From an uncultured Clostridia bacterium (GTDB lineage Bacteria; Bacillota; Clostridia; Christensenellales; Borkfalkiaceae): a stretch of DNA of 64,000 bases. The first letter of the stretch is position 1, and every line of letters starts with the position of its first letter. The DNA lies in assembly GCA_930990665.1 (NCBI GenBank), contig CAKNQN010000005.1, positions 1-64,000 of the forward strand, given 5' to 3'. Both the position numbers and the translations under genes were made by a program. Positions 35,801 through 44,999 of this stretch are shown here, piece after piece. The notes beneath the pieces were generated by a model. It was given only the letters and a program-made list of their open reading frames with translations, was not told the DNA's origin and made no database searches.

Positions 35801-37850
35801 CCGTTTCGGCTATGTTCGCCGAGAGATTGGAGCCGGGCACCGCGATGATCGCGTCGTCTGCGTCATAGGTATAGAAGCGCAGGTTGTGGTTGGAACCATT
35901 GGAGATCTCCAGCCGCACCACCTCCGATTCGGTGACAAGTTCCCAGCCGCCGAACAGGTTCGCGATGATGATATCCTGGTTGAAGAAGTACTCCGTCTCC
36001 CCCACTTTCAGGGTGCTGCCCGCCTCGATGCGCACATACTCTTTCTTGTACTGCGACGAAGCAGCCCAGCCGGAAATATCCAATACCAGCGTATTTGCGT
36101 TCACGCTCGCCTGCAATGTGACGGCTTCGCCGTCGGTGTCCGTCGCCGTGATGCCCGAAATGTCGAGCGCGCCTTCGCCCAGCTCTTTGTTGAGGGTGAG
36201 CGTCAGCGTATTGCCGCTGACGGAAACGCTCTCGGCGATCAGCTGCGGCGTGTAAGCCCAGGAACCGTCCGCCTGGAACGTGATGTCGAGGTCGGTCGGC
36301 GTGATCGTCACGCCCGCGCTGTCCGCCGCCGAAGAGGAGATCGACACGATGCGAAGTGCGGAAAATTCGCCCAGCCCGGAAGCCTGGAAAGAAGGAGCAT
36401 CGACGCTGGCGACGAGCGCACCGGAGGCGTCAAAGACATTGTAATACTCCGCACCCGCCACGGCATCCCAGGAGATGGTCTTGTTCGCGAAATCCACCGT
36501 AAAGGAAGAGGCGTCCACATCCGACGCGCGGTCCGCGAGGAAGATGCTGTCGATATAGAAATCCTGGTATCCCGAACTGCCGCTCAAAAGGAGGGTGAAT
36601 TGCAGGTAGTGCATCATGCCTTCCAGGTTGCTGTCGGAAGCATAGTTGTAGCTCGTGTGGTCCTTGAACCATTCTTCATCCGAGAGGGTCGGCTGTTCGA
36701 ATTTGACCTGGTCGGAGCATTCCAGCGTGATCAGCTGCGATACGGGAATGGAGAGGCTGAACCAACGCCCCGACACGACGCCGACGTTGTCCGTCATGAC
36801 CGAATACCAGCGGGTGAGAGCATGTTCCTGCACCGTGACGATATTCGTGAAATTGCGCTTGGAAACGGTGTTGCCCGCGATCTGGATATCCGAACCGAAC
36901 GCCTCGGCATCGGGAATAAACATCCGCACGACGAGGTATCTGTTCTTGTTCGCTTTCAGGTCGACGGGCTTGCCGAGCTTGAAGCGGAAATCGGAATATC
37001 CGCGCGTGTTGAACTGCGTATGCACCTTTACGACGCCGTTCGCGCCTTCAAAGGTATCGAGGTATTCGGCGTAATAGTTGCCGTTGGTGGTGTATTCGGT
37101 GTACACCTGGCCGTTGAGAACGCTGTCGAGGTAATCTTCGCTGTCATAGGAAGAGACCATATCTCCCTGCACGTCATCTGCCAGCCATTCCCCGTCCTTG
37201 CAGCGCCATTCGACCGACTCGGTCGTAGAATTGCCGCTCGCGTCCGTGGCCGTGATCGTGTAGGTGAAGGTGCCGGGGCGGTCCGCCTCCACGATGTCAG
37301 CCATCTTGTCGTAATCGTATTCTTCGCCATTGAATGTTCCGTCATCGCTGACAAAGGTCAGCTTGCGGTCAACGCTGTACTTCGAATAATCGGCGACCTC
37401 AAAATACGGAAGCGACGCCACCGCCGTCCCCTCTGACAGTGCCATGGAACCGGTATTGGTCGAAGTAAAGGTGATTTGCGGCGCGATCGTATCCACGACC
37501 GCGAAGGAGATCTCCAGCTTCACGTCCTGGTAAGTGTAGCGGATGGTGTATTCCCCCACGTCCAGATCGAAAATGGAGTCGTTGGACTTTGCGACTTCCT
37601 TTCCGTCCTTATCGAAAACGGTATACGTCAGATCCAGAGAAATGTCCTTTCCGTCCTTGTCATAGGCGATGCCGTAAGGCAATTCTATGACGCTGTCGGT
37701 AAACTCGAAGGTAGCCCCGTTCTCAAAAGGCTCGCTGACGCGGATCCCCTGCGCCTTGGCCTTCTTTTCCGAACATCCTACAAAGAAAAGCATCGCCGCA
37801 CACAGTGCGAGAATACACACCAGGACGAGCTTTTTTGCCGATGATTTCAT
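32874..37850 (-). CDS. Giant modular surface lipoprotein (1658 aa)
   Basis: No overall family recognised. A lipoprotein signal peptide ends FFVGC (Cys ~26). Order: Ig-like strands (~35-120), another Ig-like block (~125-215), a carbohydrate-binding-module-like beta-sandwich (~235-445), an Fn3-like strand set (SWDAVAGAEYYNVFDASG), then a module repeated with a period of about 350 residues. NTLTLTLNKELGEG (~553) and NALTLTVNKELSGS (~903) head the two best copies, each followed by SGS-x-T(V/I)NGVE, a FYFQ(I/L) block and W(A/T)WNLE. Two shorter, diverged copies follow near 1357 and 1507 (SYSGSIRISGIELTDF, YYFGSIKICGVELSEL). Probably a surface polysaccharide-binding protein. Last gene of locus 2. 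Confidence 0.8.
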   Translation of the reverse strand: MKSSAKKLVLVCILALCAAMLFFVGCSEKKAKAQGIRVSEPFENGATFEFTDSVIELPYGIAYDKDGKDISLDLTYTVFDKDGKEVAKSNDSIFDLDVGEYTIRYTYQDVKLEISFAVVDTIAPQITFTSTNTGSMALSEGTAVASLPYFEVADYSKYSVDRKLTFVSDDGTFNGEEYDYDKMADIVEADRPGTFTYTITATDASGNSTTESVEWRCKDGEWLADDVQGDMVSSYDSEDYLDSVLNGQVYTEYTTNGNYYAEYLDTFEGANGVVKVHTQFNTRGYSDFRFKLGKPVDLKANKNRYLVVRMFIPDAEAFGSDIQIAGNTVSKRNFTNIVTVQEHALTRWYSVMTDNVGVVSGRWFSLSIPVSQLITLECSDQVKFEQPTLSDEEWFKDHTSYNYASDSNLEGMMHYLQFTLLLSGSSGYQDFYIDSIFLADRASDVDASSFTVDFANKTISWDAVAGAEYYNVFDASGALVASVDAPSFQASGLGEFSALRIVSISSSAADSAGVTITPTDLDITFQADGSWAYTPQLIAESVSVSGNTLTLTLNKELGEGALDISGITATDTDGEAVTLQASVNANTLVLDISGWAASSQYKKEYVRIEAGSTLKVGETEYFFNQDIIIANLFGGWELVTESEVVRLEISNGSNHNLRFYTYDADDAIIAVPGSNLSANIAETESASTLSYSGSFTVNGVELDTLISALPNDIVYRFVWAYVGAESGSSGVGMFYFQIMARIGDNWAWNLEDLCKMTGSDGVEVEILGGTSVYMKFGESVYCLRFADTYTFTKASVTQTTGGWSVVRTEGAVSQQKNYLVTLADEEGTLYAGQVVAAGEKPDFDAFAAAIGSDAQYIEGYYDGDTKIDTASYTVQDNTALTVKFDYPYLYISGTSLSADGNALTLTVNKELSGSVEAAEFDVEYADGSAVAVTADLITVSSNTITLNIAGWKKSTAYEKSSVTIKAGSVFTVGGEEYSFVEDVTLVNLLMQGGENTSRTWEILEKAPIGFTGIELRNNTANKNLCFYFLDQDGARISDAGLNGLNGYYFASVSPTTAMDYSGSVTINGVEVGELLRQIGDNNVFYVLALRYENGLFYFQLLNRTSAGAWTWNLEGLTQLLGSETISFRIAAGTDLYLRNGGNVYAFHFAETYEFTKASAAGNGDWSMQKLSEGAPSAHYLVKLTDEDGTLYGGQIVAAGGTIDFAKAFGSLAQYIDHYVAGDDQTQYVPGDSDYTVSGSVTVKVIFEYRKAETIGQTYTIYTEESASLDLSVLTGYYFQDGVAADVTWELGGTYGDVEIRDGALNILSPEYVGTVNLKAKVHGLVYDVQVSVLVSEQDPVETIVIDGALKTDATEETFYTRFTENGTVLAKGAGEEISEYVLGSGFSYSGSIRISGIELTDFAGLGYEIALVQDTVGYAFEMRQTGTAEWQPITQDAIRALQSSNQYPECLLVVEAGTNILLDDTDVDYSLAFSSLLVIVKNGAPSVAANVAAIGDTSTVSKTNFCLVLQDANGNNIDSVIKATELYYNGNQPASATNKATFYYFGSIKICGVELSELLTSDQAKENGSAIFGTRYGGWARLYCANTSSSYEFQLYRPKEQNTPYNALWNAFNGYDAPTLEFAEGTILFVTNANTVGDATVTEYIEFGSTLVTVKTPA

Positions 37851-37875
37851 CTATCTCCCTCCTATTTTTATTTGC

Positions 37876-37900
37876 GCCGCCCGCGCGCCGCGCGGGCGGC
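37876..37900 (-). terminator. Intercistronic GC-rich hairpin between binding protein and 1658-aa lipoprotein
   Basis: Stem GCCGCCCGCGC / GCGCGGGCGGC, loop GCC, 12 bp after the binding-protein stop and without a T-tract. It is placed like the stabilising stem-loops that follow malE-type genes, so it may raise the level of the binding-protein mRNA rather than end it. Confidence 0.5.
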
Positions 37901-37912
37901 ATATTTTTCCGA

Positions 37913-39580
37913 TCAGGAAATTCCCAGTTCGGCTTTCGTCTCCGCGACGGCATCCGCCCAGAGCGTGTTGTACTTGCTGATGCTCCTTGCGACGATCTCG
38001 CTGACTGCGGGCATGTTCTTCGTCGTGTAGAACATCTTCGCCAGGTGGTTGGAGCCGATCACGGCCGTGTCGGCATACCAGAACATCTTGCTCTTCTGCG
38101 TGAACACCTGGTCGTAATATTTGAGCGTGATCTGCACGGCGTCGGGCGTGAGTTCGTTGTATGCCTTGACAAAATCGGACACTTCAAAGCCCATGTCCTC
38201 TTCCGTGGCCTCGTAGCCGTAAGGCAGAATGGAAATGCCGCTGCACGCCTTGGCCGCCACCGCCTGCGCGCGGTCGGAAACGATGTAACGCAGGAAATCT
38301 TTGCACAGATCGGGATAGCGCGCGTTCTTGGTGATCAGGAAGGTATCTTCGCTGCCCTTGTTGACCATGTTGCGCGCCTCGGCGATGACGGTGATATCTT
38401 CGTCCGTGACTCCCGACGGCTTGGTCTGCGTCTTGCCGTCCACATAGTCGACGACCTGCGCGAGCGCCGCATCGTCCGGAATGCTCAGCGTCCTGGAAAG
38501 GATGGCGCTGATGACGGGCGTCTTCATGGGCAGCACTTCGTTGGCGCTCATGTCCACGACGCCGATCGCATCATAAGTGCTCGTTTCCCTCTCCAGCCAG
38601 AGCCCCGAATAAATGAACGCGAAAGGCTGGAGCTCCAGGCCGCTGAGTTTGCCGCCGTAGAAAAGAACGTCCACGTCCTTGTACTGCATGGCAGTACTGT
38701 TTTTATGCAGATACTGTGTTTCTATGGACGTATCCACGTTTTTGGAAACGCACATCTTCTTCGCGAGCGCGTACGCCGCTTCGATCGCCCCTTTGTTGCT
38801 GTTGAACACGTTGTCGGAAGAGGTATCGTCGCGCACCCATTCGCCTTCGCTGTTCTGATACAGCCCGTCAAAGAATTTGGCATGGTTTTCCGCGCCGACC
38901 ATCTGTGCGAACCACACGTTGAAGGCATTGTCGAGGTAGTCTTCCGTCGCCTTGGCGCCGTTGCCGATCGCCGTGGCCGTCAGGAACACCCCCTCGTCGT
39001 ACAGTCTGTCGCCGAGCGCGAAGAATTCGTCCGTCGTCCTCGGAAGCGACCAGTTACCCGCCTCCATAGAGCCGAGCGCATTGTCGATCACCGTCTTGTT
39101 GTAAATCCAGCGGTAACCGGAGACGTTGTTCTGCGGGAACTGATAGTAGTGCCCGCCCTCGTTGTAATAGGTGAGAAAGTCTTCCGAAAGCTTATCCTTG
39201 ACTTTCACCCCCTCTTCGCCGTACACTTCCATCTCCATCACGTCGTCCAGCTCGAGAAGGTTGGCTTTCTGGCCGAAGAAATTTTCGTTGGCGATGTACA
39301 TGTCGTCGCCGGTGCCCGATTTGATCTTATCCAGCATATCGGCGTTGGAACCGTTGGATTTGAGCTTGATATCCGCCGCAGGGTTGACGTTTTTCGTATA
39401 GTCGTCTACGACCGCACGGATCCACTCCTCCCCGAACCCGCCGAGAAAGTAATTCAGGGTGATCGTTCCCTCGATCCCCTCTTTGGGCCCCCCGCCGCCG
39501 CAGGCGACGGCGCTGACGCCCAGACAAGCGCACAGAAGCACGCTCGCGACAGCTTTGAAAACAAATTTGCGTCCTTTCAT
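37913..39580 (-). CDS. ABC transporter substrate-binding lipoprotein, locus 2
   Basis: CUT1-type extracellular binding protein, 555 residues. The signal peptide ends SAVAC (Cys ~27), followed by GGGGPKEG. The mature protein has the two-lobed binding-protein pattern, for example GGHYYQFPQNNVSGYRWIYN for early ligand-pocket strands and DVLFYGGKLSGLELQPFAF later. It is longer than classic maltose binders, suggesting oligosaccharide ligands. It follows both permease genes in the operon; in locus 1 the binding protein comes first. Confidence 0.9.
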   Translation of the reverse strand: MKGRKFVFKAVASVLLCACLGVSAVACGGGGPKEGIEGTITLNYFLGGFGEEWIRAVVDDYTKNVNPAADIKLKSNGSNADMLDKIKSGTGDDMYIANENFFGQKANLLELDDVMEMEVYGEEGVKVKDKLSEDFLTYYNEGGHYYQFPQNNVSGYRWIYNKTVIDNALGSMEAGNWSLPRTTDEFFALGDRLYDEGVFLTATAIGNGAKATEDYLDNAFNVWFAQMVGAENHAKFFDGLYQNSEGEWVRDDTSSDNVFNSNKGAIEAAYALAKKMCVSKNVDTSIETQYLHKNSTAMQYKDVDVLFYGGKLSGLELQPFAFIYSGLWLERETSTYDAIGVVDMSANEVLPMKTPVISAILSRTLSIPDDAALAQVVDYVDGKTQTKPSGVTDEDITVIAEARNMVNKGSEDTFLITKNARYPDLCKDFLRYIVSDRAQAVAAKACSGISILPYGYEATEEDMGFEVSDFVKAYNELTPDAVQITLKYYDQVFTQKSKMFWYADTAVIGSNHLAKMFYTTKNMPAVSEIVARSISKYNTLWADAVAETKAELGIS

Positions 39581-39603
39581 TTTCTAACTCCTTTTTATTG
39601 AGA

Positions 39604-40497
39604 TCAGCCTTTCAGTCCTCCGCCCATCTGGATATCCATCAGGGATTTCTGGAAGATGGAGAAAAGAATGACCGTCGGGATCATACAGATGATCAGCCCC
39701 GCGTACAGCACGGGCATCGAAGTGCCTGCATAGTTCGCATCCACCCGTCCCTTGTACAGCAGCAGACCGAGTGAGAGGGTGGGAAGTTCATCGAGGAAAA
39801 TGAGCGGCGTCTCCGCGTCCGCCCACAGCGCGACGAAGTTGGTCAGAAACATGGCGACCGCCACGGAAGTGACCTGCGGGAGCATGATCTTGAAGAATAC
39901 GAGCAGCGGCCCCGCGCCATCGATGAACGCCGCCTCGGCGTACTCCCAGCTCACGCCGCGGAATGCGCTGAGCATGACGACGAAGATCATGCCGATCGTC
40001 TGGCACATTACGAGCGCAAAGACGGGCGAATTGAGCGCGTTGACCGCCTTCACATACCGCAGCTGCGCAGGCAGCGAGCCCATGATCGGGATCATCATCG
40101 CGACCAGCGCGAAGGCGTAAATGATCGATCGGCCGGGAAAGCGGTATTTTGCCACGACGTAGGCGCTCATGGAAGATAAGATCACACTGAAAAAGGACAT
40201 GCCGGCCGCATACCAGAGGCTGTTGAACAGCATGGAGGGCACAGACGTATCGTTGGCGTTGAGGTTTTTCCACGCCTCGGCATAGTTTGTGAAATTCAGG
40301 CTCGCCGGGAGATCGAGCACCTTCGTCGTGAACCATTCTTTCGCGGTCTTCATCGAGAACATGATGCCGAAGAGGTAAGGCATGATGAGCGCGAGCGCAT
40401 ACACCAGGAACAGGACGAAGACGATCACCCTCGTCGGAGAAGTGGAACGGATTCTCTTTGCGCACTTGCGCATCAAAGTTTTGACAGCCGCGCCCAT
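39604..40497 (-). CDS. Carbohydrate ABC transporter permease (MalG type), locus 2
   Basis: CUT1 permease of 297 residues with six predicted helices. The EAA loop reads EYAEAAFIDGAGPLLVFFKI near residues 190-210. Its first base is shared with the last base of the MalF-type gene upstream. It forms the channel with that partner; the ATPase must come from elsewhere. Confidence 0.93.
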   Translation of the reverse strand: MGAAVKTLMRKCAKRIRSTSPTRVIVFVLFLVYALALIMPYLFGIMFSMKTAKEWFTTKVLDLPASLNFTNYAEAWKNLNANDTSVPSMLFNSLWYAAGMSFFSVILSSMSAYVVAKYRFPGRSIIYAFALVAMMIPIMGSLPAQLRYVKAVNALNSPVFALVMCQTIGMIFVVMLSAFRGVSWEYAEAAFIDGAGPLLVFFKIMLPQVTSVAVAMFLTNFVALWADAETPLIFLDELPTLSLGLLLYKGRVDANYAGTSMPVLYAGLIICMIPTVILFSIFQKSLMDIQMGGGLKG

Positions 40498-41408
40498 CAG
40501 TACGCCACCTCCGGATTGACTTTTTTGGCGATCCAGCGCACGCCGAACACGATGGGGATGCCGATCACCGTGAAGAACAGGCCGACCGCGGCGGGATAGT
40601 TATAGGTGCTGTCGCGGACTTTGTCGTAGATCCAGAATGTGAGGGTGTAGGGATCCCCCTGCCCGCCCGTGAAATACAGGATGGGCCCGGACGCCGTAAA
40701 GATCTTGGTGAGGGCGAGCACGAGCAGGGTGGAGAAATTGTCCCACACGAGCGGGGTGATCAGCTGCCAGAACTCCCGCCAGGCGCTGCACCCGTCCATC
40801 TTGCCCGATTCGAGGATCTCCGTCGGGATCCTGTTCATCGCGCCGAGCAGGATGAGAAAGTTTGCGCCCAGCCCCGCGAACAGCAGGTCGTACAGCAGGA
40901 TCATGAGGATGGTCGTATCCGCGTTGGACAGAAGGGCGGGGAAATTTTCCGCATAGCCGGTGAGCTGGTGGATCGCGCCGTTCACGCCGATGATGCGCAC
41001 GTAGATGGTGATGTTGACCACGGGCGCGACCAGCGACGGCAGAAAGAACAGGAACCGGAATCCCTTGTACAGCAGGATCTTTTTATAGAGAAAGTAGGCG
41101 ATGATGTAGGACAGGAACAGCTTCAGAACGCCGACGCCGAAAAATTTGAAGGTGTTGAGCAGCGCCTTGAAGATGGTCGAATCCGATCTTCCCATCTCCT
41201 CGAACAGATCGCGGAAATAGCGAAGGGTGACCTCGCCCGTCGACGCGTCGCTGAACGCGATGAGGATGGAATTGACATTGATAAAGACATACCGGAAGAT
41301 CCCGTACAGCGCGGGGATGAGCATGAGCAGGATAAACCACAGCGATTTTTTCTGCGTGACTCCGAGGCGGTTCTTTTTCGGTTTGTTCGTTTGGGTGGAC
41401 TGATTCAT
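40497..41408 (-). CDS. Carbohydrate ABC transporter permease (MalF type), locus 2
   Basis: CUT1 permease of 303 residues; starts MNQSTQTNKPKKNRLGVTQK with a basic cytoplasmic tail before the first helix. The EAA-type loop is ILESGKMDGCSAWREFWQLI, where the first residues depart from the usual EAA triplet (ESG). It lies 33 bp after the lipoprotein gene of the glycosidase block and is followed without a gap by its partner permease. Confidence 0.92.
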   Translation of the reverse strand: MNQSTQTNKPKKNRLGVTQKKSLWFILLMLIPALYGIFRYVFINVNSILIAFSDASTGEVTLRYFRDLFEEMGRSDSTIFKALLNTFKFFGVGVLKLFLSYIIAYFLYKKILLYKGFRFLFFLPSLVAPVVNITIYVRIIGVNGAIHQLTGYAENFPALLSNADTTILMILLYDLLFAGLGANFLILLGAMNRIPTEILESGKMDGCSAWREFWQLITPLVWDNFSTLLVLALTKIFTASGPILYFTGGQGDPYTLTFWIYDKVRDSTYNYPAAVGLFFTVIGIPIVFGVRWIAKKVNPEVAY

Positions 41409-41441
41409 TGCTCTTCCTTTTTCTCTCTGATCAGACGTTTA

Positions 41442-42938
41442 TCAGACGGGCACGACGAACACGCCTTCGCCCGCGCCGACCGTCAGGCGCAGTTTCCCGC
41501 CGATGGTCTGCATTTCCTGCCCGGCAGGCGTGACGCCGTCCTCGCTTGCCGTATAGACGAGCACCCGCTCGTGCGAACCGAAATCCAGCACGACGCCGCT
41601 CGAACGCTGGGCGGAAGGCAGGGAGCAGTTCACCACCATGTAGCCGGGCTGGCCGCTCTCTTTATGCGTGAAATACCCGACCAGCGCGTCGCGCGTGGAG
41701 GTCACCCCTTTGAGGTCTCCCATCTCCTCCATGGAAATGGCTCCCGCAAGCCCGTTGAAGGAGCTGTTTTCGCGGTCGGCCTCGTTCGTCGCCTCAACGG
41801 CCGTCATGCCGATCCAGTCAAAGCCCGTCGTCAGTTTCGCGAAGGGCAGATACTCGCGGTTGGCCTGCTGCACATAGTCGTAAATGCGCTTGGTGTTGGC
41901 GGTGGTCATGATGCCCTTGGTGCGGTCGATGCCGAGGGTCGCATAGCAGTAATAATGGAACAACTCCGCACCCATCGCCGCGCCGACGAGGATCTGGAAG
42001 GAGATGTCTTCCGCGCACACGATGTCGCAAAGTCCGCTCTCGGTAAACGCCTGGATGCAGATGCCGAATTTTGCCTTGTACGCCTCGTTTTCGATCTCCG
42101 CGTTGCACTCGCGCGTCTTGTTCGCGAACAGCAGCAGATTTTCATAGAATCCCGAACGAATCTCCCCCGTATCCTTGTAAGGATAGTTATCCACGCAGAT
42201 GCTCTTGGGCCCGTTGATCTTCTTGGCAAAGTTCTCCACATAGTAGTCGACGTACTCTTCATAGGTGCAGTACTCGGTCGGGTCGGCGGAGTTGGTGAAG
42301 TACACGTTCTGCGCATAGCTCGGGAAGAGATTCATGTGGAAGAATTTCCCGCTGTCCGTATAATATTTGTTGTACCAGTCGACGAGTTTTTCGTATTCCG
42401 ACATCGCGTGCCACCAGCGCTTGCCCGACTTGTATTCGTACATGGACGGCTCGTCGCACAGGAAAAATCCGGAAACGCTGTACGGATCGAAATCGTCGGG
42501 ACCGAGATCGCGCACGGGCAGCTTGTAATCCTTGCTGTAATTGAAGCGGTCGCGGTCGGCGTCGTCGTTCTCGACGTAATCGGGATCGTTGTACTGGTTG
42601 CGGATCCAGGTGTTCACGCCCTTGTCCGTCAGCGCCTGCAGGCGCGCCTTGTATTTGTCCGTCAGGCCGCCGTTGTTGCTCACGCCGTCGGTGATCGCGC
42701 CCGTATAGTCCTCGTGGATGACAAAGACGTTGAAGCCGCAGTCCAGATACGTCTGCAGGACATCTTCGTCCGTCGGGTCGTAGGCCAGGTCGCCGAAGGC
42801 GATGTATTCCCCTTCGCCGAGGAAGGTGTCCACCGTCGCGTCGGACGCAATGTGCTCTTTGCCCGGATCCCCGCTGCAGGCACAGAGGGAAGCCATCATA
42901 CTTGCCGCGAGGCAGACTGCGGTGATTTCCTTTTTCAT
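41442..42938 (-). CDS. Lipoprotein with TIM-barrel-like glycosidase fold, unknown family
   Basis: A 498-residue predicted lipoprotein starting MKKEITAVCLAASMMASLCA with lipobox LCAC (Cys ~21). Features fit a retaining TIM-barrel hydrolase: GFFLCDEPSMYEY offers an Asp-Glu pair at a strand end, and SICVDNYPY and GAAMGAELFHYYCYA resemble later barrel strands; a short beta-domain (GYMVVNCSLPSAQRSSGVVL) closes the chain. I cannot name the family. GGAGG at 42947-42951 gives an ideal start at 42938. The upstream GH78-like frame has no stop before this gene, so the two form one open frame of over 1180 codons; I read them as two genes. Confidence 0.75.
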   Translation of the reverse strand: MKKEITAVCLAASMMASLCACSGDPGKEHIASDATVDTFLGEGEYIAFGDLAYDPTDEDVLQTYLDCGFNVFVIHEDYTGAITDGVSNNGGLTDKYKARLQALTDKGVNTWIRNQYNDPDYVENDDADRDRFNYSKDYKLPVRDLGPDDFDPYSVSGFFLCDEPSMYEYKSGKRWWHAMSEYEKLVDWYNKYYTDSGKFFHMNLFPSYAQNVYFTNSADPTEYCTYEEYVDYYVENFAKKINGPKSICVDNYPYKDTGEIRSGFYENLLLFANKTRECNAEIENEAYKAKFGICIQAFTESGLCDIVCAEDISFQILVGAAMGAELFHYYCYATLGIDRTKGIMTTANTKRIYDYVQQANREYLPFAKLTTGFDWIGMTAVEATNEADRENSSFNGLAGAISMEEMGDLKGVTSTRDALVGYFTHKESGQPGYMVVNCSLPSAQRSSGVVLDFGSHERVLVYTASEDGVTPAGQEMQTIGGKLRLTVGAGEGVFVVPV

Positions 42939-44999
42939 TTTTGAATCCTCCTCATTATTCATCCGATCTCCCCGGGCATCCCTTTGCCCGGCTGCGCTCT
43001 CCGCGGAAGACCGATTTTTTTCAAATACATCCCCCTCCCCCAGAAAGAGAACGGGAAAGGCGAACATGGTGTGAAAGAGAGAAGCGTTGACCTTCTTTTC
43101 TTTGGAAAAGGCCTCGAAGGTCGTCGTGGCGCCCTCCGCCAGCATATTCAGCCATGCGCCGGGGTCGCCGATGAGGTCGAAAAGCAATTCTTCCCGCCCC
43201 GTCCTGTAAAGCCACAGAAAGAGGATAGGCGTCACGAAGAGATTGCTGCACGAAAGCCTCTTCTCTTCGACCATGCGCAGCAGGTTTTCCTCCTCCCTTT
43301 CGCCGCCGAAACCGAGGAACACCCCGAAAAGCTGCGAAGCGAGGGCGGTGTGCGCGCTATGCACGCTGTCGCGGAACAGGTGCGACGCGGGGTCGTGAAA
43401 GGCCTCTTCGTAGGCGCGCCCGAATGCGGCGACGTCGACGATCTCCTCCCCGTAAAGTTCCCTGCACACCCGCACCGCATACAGATAATACCCGTTCATC
43501 ACGTTGTGGAAGCCGTGGATGATTCTGTTCTGTTCGAGCGGGAAATCGTACCCGTCGCGCGCGGACGCCGGCCAGTCGACCACGTTCCAGCGGTCATAGA
43601 CGTCGATCAGCCGCCGCTCGCGGTCATAATAGCGGTCGCGGTAGACGCGCAGAAGGGAGATCACCTTCTCTTTCTGCCGCCCGACAAAGGCCGCGTCGCC
43701 CGTCAGGTACAGATACCCCTTGAGCAGGATGACGACGAACAGCGGAAATTCCGCGATCGTCTGCACGAAGGCACACGGCCCCTGCGCCGTCATCCCCGCG
43801 TCCACCGCCGTCGACTCGAAGGCGTTTTCGATGAATTTTTTGCACAGCGTCCTGTCGCCCGTCAGATATACGTGCGCGAGCGCCGACCAGGCCCCGTCTC
43901 CGAAATACTGCCCCTTCTCGCGGCTGGGGCAATCGAGATACCCCTCCTGCAATCCGTAGCGCAGGGTATTCACGCAAAGTCCGAAGATGCGGCGCAGATC
44001 CTCATCCGCACTGCGGCACCCCCGCCGCAAGCGGAAGGGATAATGCCGCGCCTGACCTGCCGCCAGCGTGATCTTCACCGAAGAGGGATAGAGCAGCTCC
44101 ATATAGCGGAAGGCCTTGTAGTCAAAGGGCAGGAACTCGTCCTCGCCGCCCGAAAGGGTCCACACCTCCCGGTATTCGCAGTTGCAGCGCATCCGATACC
44201 GCGCGCTGCCGTCCGTCTCCGTCTCTTCCGCCAGGCGGATCTCCACCCGATCGCCCGGCTCGCCGCGCGCCTTCAGGAGGGGATTGCCGACAAATTCCTG
44301 CAGAAAATCGCACATCTCGCCCGTCGGCGTTTTGCGCCGTATGGGCACAAGCCGCTCGAAGACGAGCTGTCGGCTCGGCTGCGGATACAGCACATAGTCC
44401 GCATCCGTCCGATACCGCGCACATTCCCAGCCCGCGTCGTCAAAATCCGGCCTCTCGAACCCGACTTCCGCCGCGCGGGAATCGTAGTTTTCCATGAACT
44501 GCGTGTCGTAACCCGTCTTATGCGAAATGCTGTAACCGGTATGCCGCGCGCACAGCACCCTCTCGTCCGAACAGGCGAGAAGCCCCGCCCGACCCGTCAC
44601 GTCAAAGAGAAGGCCGTGGCAAAGATCGCCGCTCACCCACACCCGATTGACAAGGCCCTGGTAATACGTATGAAAGGCGAGGAGGTTTTCCCCCGGATGC
44701 AGAAAGCCTGCGATCTCCCGGCGCACATAATAGGTGTGCCCCGTATAACAGGGCGCCGGCCCCTGCGTCACAAAAACGCCGTTGACATACACCTTGCAGC
44801 AGTCGTCCGCCGAAAAATACAGCCCGACCCGCCCCCGTCCGTTCCAGTGAAAACGGGTCCTGAACAGAATGTGCGAGGAAAGGAGCGACTCCGCTTTGCG
44901 ATCTTTTTCGCCCTGCGGGCAAGCGTCTTCCCCGCCCCCTTTGCAGCGGACATCGGCAAATTCCGCGCTCGTGATCCACTTTCCGCTAAACTTGTGCAC
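42939..44999 (-). CDS. GH78-like alpha-L-rhamnosidase, open into the next gene (missing stop)
   Basis: About 690 residues of a GH78-type enzyme, which removes alpha-L-rhamnose from pectin-like or glycoside substrates. An N-terminal beta-sandwich (VGLYFSADDCCKVYVNGVFV) is followed by an (alpha/alpha)6 barrel with the family-style block DCPSREKGQYFGDG (~residue 370), catalytic acids expected around it, and EGATTTFEAFSKEK near the end. No signal peptide. The GTG at 44999 is chosen because GGGGAGG lies 6 nt upstream; it overlaps the upstream stop by 14 bp. The catalytic domain finishes near FLGEGDVFEK, then the frame runs on without a stop. Both other frames have a stop at 42955-42961, and a run of seven A (43015-43021, minus strand) is a likely indel site. 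Confidence 0.75.
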
